Shown: one piece after another, positions 32,128-37,943 of the stretch
Numbering within the stretch: position 1 is the first letter of the stretch
Layout of the letters: every line of letters starts with the position of its first letter
NCBI RefSeq assembly: GCF_000421645.1
Contig: NZ_ATXK01000016.1
Coordinates: 1 to 37,943 of the forward strand
Reading direction: 5' to 3'
Length of the DNA stretch: 37,943 bases
DNA from: Aurantimonas coralicida DSM 14790
GTDB lineage: Bacteria; Pseudomonadota; Alphaproteobacteria; Rhizobiales; Rhizobiaceae
Position numbers and translations under genes: made by a program
The notes under the pieces: model-generated
Seen by the model: the letters and a program-made list of their open reading frames with translations, nothing else
The model's database searches: none
Told to the model about the DNA's origin: nothing

Positions 32128-32796
32128 ATGGACACCGACAGCCGGAGCGCCGTCGCCGCTCTCCGCGACCTCTCGACCTCGGAAATCTCCGATGCCCTCG
32201 ATAAGTTGGGAATCCCCGGTCAGGCGCTCGGGATCAAGCCAATGTATCCGTGCGAGCGTCTTGTAGGACCGGCCTTTACTCTGGCCTATCTCCCGCAAGG
32301 GATGTCCGAGGGCAACGTCGGCGATTTCATCGACGACTGCGACGCCGGCGACGTCGTCGTGATCGATAATCACGGTCGTCTCGATTGCACCGTCTGGGGC
32401 AACATCCTCTGCGAAACCGGTAAGCTTCGAGGCGTGGGCGGTGCAGTGATCGATGGCATCTGCCGCGATGTCGACGAAGCCACCGGAATTGGCTTTCCGG
32501 TTTTCGCCCGTTCGGCGGCGATGCGGACAGGGAAGGACAGGGTCGTTCTCGATCGCGTCGGGGTTCCAGTCTCAATATGCGGCGTCCGAGTGGAGCCGGG
32601 CGATATGGTCGTCGCTGATCTGGGCGGTGTTGTCTTCATCCCGCGCAACAGGATCGACGAAGTGATCGAAATCGCGAGCGGCATAGCCGAACGCGAAGAA
32701 AACATTCTCGAAGAGGTCCGCGCCGGAAAACCGCTCATCGAGGCGCGCCGGAATGCCGGATATCACTCCCTTCAGACAAGACAGGACCGTGCATGA
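32128..32796 (+). CDS. RraA / HMG-CHA aldolase-family protein (first of the operon)
   Basis: 222 residues. 'SEISDALDKLGIPGQALGIK' opens the fold. Then come 'GDVVVIDNHGRLDCTVWGNI', 'LCETGKLRGVGGAVIDG' and 'ICRDVDEATGIGFPVFARS'. The WGN.L and DG..RD motifs hold the residues that in 4-carboxy-4-hydroxy-2-oxoadipate aldolase bind metal and pyruvate enolate. It probably splits or decarboxylates a branched hydroxy-oxo-diacid, giving pyruvate or oxaloacetate; the substrate is unknown. AAAGG lies upstream of the ATG. It ends in an ATGA overlap with the reductase gene. Confidence 0.88.
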   Translation: MDTDSRSAVAALRDLSTSEISDALDKLGIPGQALGIKPMYPCERLVGPAFTLAYLPQGMSEGNVGDFIDDCDAGDVVVIDNHGRLDCTVWGNILCETGKLRGVGGAVIDGICRDVDEATGIGFPVFARSAAMRTGKDRVVLDRVGVPVSICGVRVEPGDMVVADLGGVVFIPRNRIDEVIEIASGIAEREENILEEVRAGKPLIEARRNAGYHSLQTRQDRA

Positions 32797-33839
32797 ACAG
32801 CTTCGTCTTCGAGCCGTATCCTACCCGGATCGTTTTTGGGCGCGGCAAGGTCCGGACCGTCACCGATGAGGTCGGCAAGCTCGGTCTCCAACGCGTGCTC
32901 GTCATCTCGACAAATGGACGATCAGAGCTAGCAGAAAAGCTATCCGCATCACTCCCAGGCTCGAACCTGTTCGCCAAAGCGGTGGTCCACGCTCCGGCAG
33001 AATGTGTCGCCGATGCACTTGCTGCGGCACGAGACATGGATGCTGACGGCATGATTTCGGTCGGCGGTGGCTCACCGATCGGCATCGCCAAGGCGGTCGC
33101 GATCGAACGACCGGTTCCAATTCTCGCAGTTCCCACGACCTATTCGGGGTCGGAAATGACTCCGGCTTGGTCCGTGACTAAGGACGGCACGAAGAAGGGC
33201 GGCAAGAGCCGCGAGGTGGTTCCGCGTACGGTCGTCTACGATCCAGATCTGACCGACGGGATGCCGCGGTCCACCGCCGTGACCAGTACAATCAACGCGA
33301 TGGCTCATTGCTGCGAGGCTCTGTATCCGGAAGACCAGTCGCCGCTGGTAACGACGATCGCTGAGGAAGGGCTTCGTCGCCTGGCGGGCGGAATACGATC
33401 CACGGGGGCCTACGAAGGCGACGGGGGGGCGGATCTTCTTTACGGAGCACATCTGGCCGGCCTCGTCATGGCTCACTCGGGCATGGCCGTCCACCACAAG
33501 CTCTGTCACGTCCTGGGTGGGACGTTCGGGCTCCCTCATTCTGAAACGCATACAGTCATGCTCCCGCATGCAATCGGCTACAACGCCGATGCCGCGCCCG
33601 AGGCAATGCGACGGATCGCCAATGCGATCGGCACCGAGAAGGCCGCAGCGGGTCTGTGGGATCTGGCGGACGCCTGCGACGCCCCGATGACTTTGACTCA
33701 GTTCGGCTTCGATCCCGCAGATATCGACGAAGCCGCGGATCTCGTACTTGCCGCCCCGTATCCCAATCCACGTCCGATGGAGCGCGATGCGATCGTGTCC
33801 GTTCTTCGTGATGCATGTGTTGGCCGGAGGCCACAATGA
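32793..33839 (+). CDS. maleylacetate-reductase-like iron-containing alcohol dehydrogenase
   Basis: 348 residues. The NAD(P) part contains 'GLQRVLVISTNGRSELAEKL' and 'MISVGGGSPIGIAKAVAIE'. 'LAVPTTYSGSEMTPAWSVT' and 'RTVVYDPDLTDGMPRS' are typical of maleylacetate reductases. The metal-site region is 'TSTINAMAHCCEALY' and 'AVHHKLCHVLGGTFGLPHSE', followed by 'THTVMLPHAIGYNADAAP'. The family reduces maleylacetate to 3-oxoadipate in aromatic breakdown. No ring-opening enzyme is in this operon, so a related unsaturated or oxo diacid is possible. It overlaps both flanking RraA-family genes by ATGA. Confidence 0.9.
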   Translation: MNSFVFEPYPTRIVFGRGKVRTVTDEVGKLGLQRVLVISTNGRSELAEKLSASLPGSNLFAKAVVHAPAECVADALAAARDMDADGMISVGGGSPIGIAKAVAIERPVPILAVPTTYSGSEMTPAWSVTKDGTKKGGKSREVVPRTVVYDPDLTDGMPRSTAVTSTINAMAHCCEALYPEDQSPLVTTIAEEGLRRLAGGIRSTGAYEGDGGADLLYGAHLAGLVMAHSGMAVHHKLCHVLGGTFGLPHSETHTVMLPHAIGYNADAAPEAMRRIANAIGTEKAAAGLWDLADACDAPMTLTQFGFDPADIDEAADLVLAAPYPNPRPMERDAIVSVLRDACVGRRPQ

Positions 33840-34432
33840 CCAGTCTCGCAGACTTCGGAACGGCCACGATTCATGAAGCGAGTGGGCAGAAAGGCGCGCT
33901 CCCATCGTCGATCAAGCCGTTGGTAGCCGGCATGCGTGTTTATGGCCCAGCATTCCCGGTGAGATCCCCGGGCGGGGACAATCTCATGCTGCATGCCGCC
34001 ATTCTTGGCGCGCCAAAAGGCAGCATCATTGTCGCAGATGCCGGCTTCGAGTCCGAAGCCGGTCCCTGGGGGGACTTGATGACGCTCTCTGCAATGCAGA
34101 AGGGAATTGCTGGCCTGGTCATCAGTGGATCGGTCCGCGACGGCGACGATATCGCTCGATACGGCTTCCCCGTATTTTGTACAGGTCAATGCATTCGTGG
34201 GACCACGAAGAAGATGAAGGGGCCGGCGCCGGATACCGTGCGTATTGGCGAGGTGACCATCGCGCCAGGAGACATTATTGTCGGAGACAATGATGGACTC
34301 GTGGTCGTCGATGCCAACATGGTCCGAACCGTCACCGAAGCGTGCCACAAGCGGGAAGAGAAAGAGGCATCGTTCCGCTCTCGAATGGAAGCCGGGGAAA
34401 GCTTGCAATCGATTATGGGCCTCGTCCTTTGA
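33836..34432 (+). CDS. RraA / HMG-CHA aldolase-family protein (second of the operon)
   Basis: 198 residues. It starts at 33836 (ATGA overlap with the reductase), reading 'MTSLADFGTATIHEASGQ', the LigK/ProA-like opening. 'SPGGDNLMLHAAILGAPKGS', 'WGDLMTLSAMQKGIAGLVIS' and 'GSVRDGDDIARYGFPVFCTG' follow. The usual DG..RD is SG..RD here: the Asp of the DG is Ser, while the Arg-Asp pair is kept. 'DIIVGDNDGLVVV' is conserved. It may form hetero-oligomers with the first RraA-family protein or catalyse a sequential step. The last codons overlap a small convergent ORF. Confidence 0.88.
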   Translation: MTSLADFGTATIHEASGQKGALPSSIKPLVAGMRVYGPAFPVRSPGGDNLMLHAAILGAPKGSIIVADAGFESEAGPWGDLMTLSAMQKGIAGLVISGSVRDGDDIARYGFPVFCTGQCIRGTTKKMKGPAPDTVRIGEVTIAPGDIIVGDNDGLVVVDANMVRTVTEACHKREEKEASFRSRMEAGESLQSIMGLVL

Positions 34433-34574
34433 AGCTGTACCTGATGAAGTTGAGGCTCAGGAATTGGCCGGCGCGGATCTGAGCGAGCAGATAGACAAGA
34501 TCGCTCTTGTGCCAGCGCTTGGCAGGAGAAGTCGCAACCACCCGTTCGTTATTCACCTCGGCGGGTTTGCTCAT
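34413..34574 (-). CDS. possible 53-residue protein
   Basis: ATG 34574 to TAA 34413, reading 'MSKPAEVNNERVVATSPAKR' then 'WHKSDLVYLLAQIRAGQFL'. The W..(S)D...L...I..G spacing recalls small HTH proteins, but the C-terminus diverges, so it may be a truncated remnant. It follows the phosphoesterase by 13 bp and overlaps the convergent RraA-family gene by 20 bp. Upstream, a 9-bp stem (34576-34584 with 34588-34596) overlaps its ribosome binding region. Confidence 0.35.
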   Translation of the reverse strand: MSKPAEVNNERVVATSPAKRWHKSDLVYLLAQIRAGQFLSLNFIRYSFKGRGP

Positions 34575-34587
34575 CGAGGTCTGACGC

Positions 34588-35388
34588 TCAGACCTCAATG
34601 ATTTGGTTCGGATCGAACCCGGATGCCTCACCGGCGCGAACCTGCGGGTTCGCGACGATCCGCGTATCACCGAGCGCATAGTCGCGCACGGTATGGATGT
34701 GTCCGTGGATCCACGCGGCTGGACGCCAACCCCTGATCTTAGGCTCAAGGTCCGAGGCATAGCAGTGGTTTAGGCGGTCACCGGGCAACGCCAGCGATCG
34801 CGGACTGGGCGCGTGATGCGTAACGACGATCGTGCGCCGAGGATCGACGCCGTCGGCGAATGCGTCCGCGAGGAAGCGCCGCGTGCGGCGATGCCATGCG
34901 AGCGTGTCGTCAGGGGTGATCCGCCGCGACCGCCGTGTAGACGAGGCACGATGGATGAATTGATAGTCGTTCATCCACCGGTTCGCCTCGGCGAACGCAT
35001 GGCGCCGGCTGGCATGCAGACGCGAATGCAGATCGGTCCAGAGCGTCGCGCCGAGGATCGTCAAACCGCCTATCGTCGCGACTTCGTCGGACAGCAGGGT
35101 GATCCCGAGCCGGGCTGCCAGATCGCGACCGGCCGCAAGCTCGTCTTCGATCGTGAAGCCGAACGCAGAGCCGTCTCGGTACCAGTCGTGATTTCCAGGG
35201 ACGTAGATCGTCGGCACCCCAGCGAAGCGCTCGCCAAGCCATGCGACCGACGATGTCAGCCGGCCGGCACAGTCGCCGGCGACGATCGCGATGTCGAACG
35301 GTGTGCTGATTTCGGTCGCCGGGTCAAAGGGGCGGCCGCCATCGTTCTGATGAAGATCCGATAGGATCAGAAGGCGCGGATTATCCAT
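34588..35388 (-). CDS. calcineurin-like metallophosphoesterase
   Basis: 266 residues from ATG 35388 (GAGG about 10 nt upstream; a longer frame to 35457 adds a Phe-rich stretch). The dimetal motifs are complete: 'LLILSDLHQND' (D.H), 'DIAIVAGDCAG' (GD), 'IYVPGNHDWYRDG' (GNHD), 'TIVVTHHAPSP' (H), and 'WIHGHIHTVRDYALGDTRIV' (GH.H). It hydrolyses phosphoester bonds in the cytoplasm; cyclic nucleotide, nucleotide or nucleic acid substrates are all possible. No second domain is present. It lies between the catabolic operon and the HNH operon and may belong to the accessory region. Confidence 0.92.
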   Translation of the reverse strand: MDNPRLLILSDLHQNDGGRPFDPATEISTPFDIAIVAGDCAGRLTSSVAWLGERFAGVPTIYVPGNHDWYRDGSAFGFTIEDELAAGRDLAARLGITLLSDEVATIGGLTILGATLWTDLHSRLHASRRHAFAEANRWMNDYQFIHRASSTRRSRRITPDDTLAWHRRTRRFLADAFADGVDPRRTIVVTHHAPSPRSLALPGDRLNHCYASDLEPKIRGWRPAAWIHGHIHTVRDYALGDTRIVANPQVRAGEASGFDPNQIIEV

Positions 35389-35584
35389 GGCGCCGTACCT
35401 CGAGATGGACTGGAAGCGAACGTCCAGAAAGAAGAAAGCTGCCCGATGTTCGGACACGTGATGACGATCGCCAGCAGCGTTAGCGCTGCGGCGTTTCCTT
35501 CATCACGACGGGCTTTCTGGTCTCGTAGGTCATGTACTCGAGATAGCTCCAATTTCGCTAATAGTCGAGTGGGGCCGTAAGCGG

Positions 35585-35749
35585 ATGGTTTCCGCCTCTG
35601 TAGTACGGTTATTCACCGGGGAGGGCAGTGCACCATTCGTAGCCAAGCTTGATATCGACGGCAATATTCCAGCGACCGCCGACCAAGCGTGGCTGACGAA
35701 TTCTGCTGCTCGACTAGGTTCTCCCTACGATGAGTATGGCCGACGCTGA
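35585..35749 (+). CDS. possible 54-residue protein upstream of the HNH pair
   Basis: A short ORF reading MVSASVVRLFTGEGSAPFVA, KLDIDGNIPATADQAWLTN and ending SPYDEYGRR. Composition is protein-like and the frame stays open upstream to about 35465 without an ATG, so it may also be the tail of a damaged longer gene. It overlaps the next micro-ORF by 20 bp, which fits operon structure. No good Shine-Dalgarno is seen. Function unknown. Confidence 0.4.
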   Translation: MVSASVVRLFTGEGSAPFVAKLDIDGNIPATADQAWLTNSAARLGSPYDEYGRR

Positions 35750-35873
35750 CTTTCGTGTTCTTGTCGATCATGCCAAACAACTGACAGAGACCTCGTGGGT
35801 ATATCACGGTCGTTGGGTGTATGGGGGCATGATGATTGTGAAGCGGGCGGCCCCTCGAAGTATGACGAGGTAA
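35730..35873 (+). CDS. possible 47-residue protein upstream of the HNH pair
   Basis: Reads MSMADADFRVLVDHAKQLTE, then 'TSWVYHGRWVYGGMMIVKRA' and a basic tail. AGG lies upstream. It ends 4 bp before the first HNH gene, so it is placed as the upstream partner in the same operon. The W/Y-rich centre does not match any family I know. It could be a small regulator or antitoxin-like partner; this is inferred from size and position only. Confidence 0.4.
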   Translation: MSMADADFRVLVDHAKQLTETSWVYHGRWVYGGMMIVKRAAPRSMTR

Positions 35874-35877
35874 CGCC

Positions 35878-36798
35878 ATGCCGGGCGTTTTTACCTGGAG
35901 GCCAGGTACCGACTACGAAGATCGGATCGAGAGCGAGTATCGATTTCGTTCGCGTCATGATGGTCAGATGAAGGAGGTCGGACTCGGGTGGGTGGTCATC
36001 CATCGATCCCGCCGAGGTGACGGTAGCGCACCCTCGGCCTACATCGGCGTCGGCGAGGTCTACTCGGTAGAGCAACTGACGGTGCCGATTGGCATGCGCG
36101 TCGCACGCATTCGGAACTTCCTCGCCTTCGAGCCGCAGGTGCCGTTCCGAGACGGGTCGGAAAATCGTGAGGAGGCGCTTCGTAAACTGCCGAACATCGC
36201 GGTCGGCCCTCATACCCAAGGTAACCCGATACGTCCGCTCTCGAACGAGGACTTCGGCGCGATCGTCCGTGCCGGCCTTGCCGACCTGTTTGATCCGAGG
36301 AAGACGGCGCTTCTCGATCTCGATGATCCCGAACTCATCCGCGATGGCGCCGATCTGCTGAATCTGCCGTTCGATCAGCAGATCCGGCGCATGCAGGAAA
36401 TCCTCATGAAGCGTCCAATCCGCGAGGCCGCGTTCAGGCGGGATGTCCGCAGCGCCTATGACTTCAAATGCGCGTTCACCGGCCTGTCGATTCGCAACGG
36501 CGGCGGCAGGCCGGAAGTCGATGGCGCGCATATATGGGAGGTAAAGGACGGCGGACCCGACGTCGTCCAGAACGGCATCGCCCTGTCGAAGACGGCGCAC
36601 TGGATGTTCGACCGCGGACTGATCCGAGTTAACGACGACTATTCCCTGCAGATCTCCGACAACAAGGTGCCGGCGGAGTTCAAGCGGCTTGTCGAGCCTT
36701 ATCGGAAGCGGATCCATCTGCCGAAGGACAAGAGCCTGAGTCCGCACAAGTTTTATCTGCAGAAGCACCGTGACAAGCACATGGCGGGCAGCCTGTGA
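35878..36798 (+). CDS. HNH endonuclease with PUA/EVE-like N-terminal domain
   Basis: 306 residues; GAGG precedes the ATG. Residues 1-95 ('DYEDRIESEYRFRSRHDGQM', 'GWVVIHRSRRGDG', 'AYIGVGEVYSVEQL') resemble the base-reading PUA-like module found in putative restriction HNH enzymes. 'HTQGNPIRPLSNEDFGAIVR' is a linker typical of that family. The HNH domain (about 200-255) has 'YDFKCAFTGLSIRNG', 'EVDGAHIWEVKDGGPD' with the first His, 'VQNGIALSKTAHWMFDRGLI' with the Asn and later His. It may recognise modified bases and cut; no methylase is present. Its stop overlaps the GTG start of the second HNH gene. Confidence 0.82.
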   Translation: MPGVFTWRPGTDYEDRIESEYRFRSRHDGQMKEVGLGWVVIHRSRRGDGSAPSAYIGVGEVYSVEQLTVPIGMRVARIRNFLAFEPQVPFRDGSENREEALRKLPNIAVGPHTQGNPIRPLSNEDFGAIVRAGLADLFDPRKTALLDLDDPELIRDGADLLNLPFDQQIRRMQEILMKRPIREAAFRRDVRSAYDFKCAFTGLSIRNGGGRPEVDGAHIWEVKDGGPDVVQNGIALSKTAHWMFDRGLIRVNDDYSLQISDNKVPAEFKRLVEPYRKRIHLPKDKSLSPHKFYLQKHRDKHMAGSL

Positions 36799-37853
36799 GT
36801 ATGGCGGTCGACACCGGACCTCTTGCCGGCGCCTTCCGCGACATGACGGCGTCCTACAAGGCATTCTGGTTCCTGTCGCTCATCGAGGCCGTGCGGGACA
36901 GGGCAGGCCGGGCCTCGATCGATCTGTTCGTGCCGTTCGACGAGATGGCAGGGCGGATGCTCGACATGGCGTTCTGGCCGGCCGTCACCTACCGCCTGTC
37001 GTTCGGACCGCAGGATCAGATCCATCGGAAGCTCGCCGGCCTGCGCGACGACGACGGGAATGCGGTGAAGCCGACCTTCGATCGCGAGCGCGGGAAAGGC
37101 ATCCTTCGCTACGTTCCGGACAAGTTCCTTGAGCCCTGGCTGAAGGCGGCCGGCCGATCGGGGCGCGAGGCTGCGCTCGAACTCTTCGCGACGCCGGGTG
37201 CCGTGCCCTATCGAATCGACAAGGTGGGGATCGAGATCGAACGTCATTGGTTCGACCATATCGCCGACAATCTCGGCGTCATGCGCGCCCTCGGCGAGCG
37301 TGAACTCATCCGGTTCCTGCAGTCGCGCAATCCGACTGTGCCTGGCATCCCCGAGAAGATCGGCCCGCCCGACCGCGGTGGTGGCCTCGGGTACAAGCGG
37401 AAGTTCTGGATCTCGACGCTCGAGAACGCGGATCCAGAGTGCTTCTACACGGGGCGGGCGCTCCAAGGACGGGAGTTCTCGCTCGACCATTTCGTACCGT
37501 GGTCGTTCGTCGCTCACGACCGGATCTGGAACCTCGTGCCGATGGCGACGTCACTCAACGCCAGTAAGGGCGTCCGACTGCCCAACATCGGTCTCGTTGA
37601 GAGGATGGGTGGATTCCAGCGCGAAACGCAACATGCTCATGAGAAGCGGATTCGGACGTCCTTGCCAAGTTCCTGGAGGAGGCACTGGAAAGGGGTGATG
37701 AAGCCGAGGCATTTGCGCGGCGTGGTGTTGAGGCTGACAATGGCGTCCTGGAGATCGGCTTCGGACAGGGTGTCGAGATCGAGCCATCTGGGCAGCCATC
37801 GTCGCAATCGTCCGTTGGCGTTTTCGACGCCTCCCTTCTGCCAGGAAGCGTAG
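36795..37853 (+). pseudogene. second HNH endonuclease, truncated by an IS30-family insertion
   Basis: Starts at GTG 36795 (GTGA overlap) or ATG 36801. Native sequence runs to about 37607; the remaining codons to 37853 come from the insertion element read on its reverse strand. The N-terminal domain is 'MTASYKAFWFLSLIEAVRDR' and 'AFWPAVTYRLSFGPQDQIHR'. The nuclease part is 'ECFYTGRALQGREFSLDHFV' then 'PWSFVAHDRIWNLVPMATSL' and 'NASKG', with Asp-His, Asn and Asn as the HNH residues. The HNH core is complete, so the hybrid protein might still cut, but the native C-terminus is lost. Confidence 0.8.
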
Positions 37854-37943
37854 GCGTCGCAGAACCAGGTCGACATGCCGAACAGGTCGTCGAGCAGGCG
37901 GTGGCGGGCGAAGGCGGTGTCGTTATCAAACGTCACCGAGGAG
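37608..37943 (-). mobile_element. IS30-family insertion sequence, right end (continues outside window)
   Basis: The transposase C-terminus is followed on the minus strand by TGAGCATGTTGCGTTTCGCG and then GCTGGAATCCACC, where the HNH reading frame is broken. I place the element end near 37608, by the point where HNH-like sequence stops. The other terminal repeat and any target duplication lie outside the window. Confidence 0.75.
37637..37943 (-). CDS. IS30-family transposase (5' part outside window)
   Basis: The last 102 codons of a DDE transposase. 'TFDNDTAFARHRLLDDLFG' holds the second catalytic Asp, and 'WQKGGVENANGRLRRWLPRW' the catalytic Glu. 'LNTTPRKCLGFITPFQCLLQ' and 'ELGKDVRIRFS' are the standard IS30 C-terminus. 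The visible part has no frameshift, so the element may be active. Confidence 0.93.
   Translation of the reverse strand, partial: SSVTFDNDTAFARHRLLDDLFGMSTWFCDAYASWQKGGVENANGRLRRWLPRWLDLDTLSEADLQDAIVSLNTTPRKCLGFITPFQCLLQELGKDVRIRFS

Noticed and set aside
35474-35489. GCAGCG-ttag-CGCTGC hairpin as a terminator
   Set aside because: Only 6 bp, no T-tract and no gene ending nearby.
35725-36864. 379-codon minus-strand ORF opposite the first HNH gene
   Set aside because: No ribosome binding site or domain; the plus-strand frame has the HNH motif and a good ribosome binding site.

Overview
The window looks like chromosomal DNA of a GC-rich alphaproteobacterium, most likely a member of the Rhizobiales (Hyphomicrobiales). 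The evidence is a malonate operon in the Sinorhizobium order (matPQMAB with divergent matR), a complete fixNOQP-fixGHIS block with two perfect FixK/FNR boxes, an alphaproteobacterial-type LexA box (GAAC-N7-GAAC), and short 'CCTCGGG...CCCGAGG' intergenic palindromes of the rhizobial RIME type. No tRNA, rRNA or CRISPR array was seen. Species cannot be named from the sequence alone.

Layout. 1-1112: 5' part of an acyl-CoA (probably glutaryl-CoA) dehydrogenase, running off the left edge. 1318-7974: malonate uptake and use. A GntR/FCD regulator faces a TRAP transporter (P, Q, M), malonyl-CoA decarboxylase and malonyl-CoA synthetase, the last four genes joined by very short gaps or ATGA overlaps. 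8098-11284: small envelope proteins (three lipoproteins and two secreted proteins). 11441-13712: nicotinamidase, an RraA-family protein, a small hydrophilic protein and MsrB. 13751-21978: cbb3 oxidase assembly (fixGHIS) and structural genes (fixNOQP), all on the minus strand. 22.0-24.3 kb: a gene-poor stretch with RIME-like palindromes, short tandem repeats, one secreted protein, one unknown 102-residue protein and a family of IS-end-like repeats.

Accessory part. 24346-25131 is a lower-GC HNH nuclease. 25265-27870 is a two-gene operon: a protein with a degenerate TnsA-like nuclease fold, overlapping a soluble FtsH-like AAA+/M41 metalloprotease. Upstream of it lies a perfect LexA box, so it is probably induced by DNA damage. 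28302-34432 is a compact catabolic unit: IclR regulator, a 31-bp operator-like palindrome, a second TRAP transporter, an RraA-family aldolase-like protein, a maleylacetate-reductase-like iron alcohol dehydrogenase and a second RraA-family protein. No ring-cleaving enzyme is present, so the substrate is open. 34588-35388 is a metallophosphoesterase. 35585-37607 is a small operon of two micro-ORFs and two HNH nucleases, the second cut by an IS30-family element that runs off the right edge.

How the genes work together. The malonate block imports malonate, activates it to malonyl-CoA and decarboxylates it to acetyl-CoA. The fix block builds and copper-loads a high-affinity terminal oxidase under low oxygen. 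The strongest candidates for undescribed biology are the SOS-boxed TnsA-like/FtsH-like pair, the disrupted double-HNH operon, and the TRAP/RraA/maleylacetate-reductase pathway.
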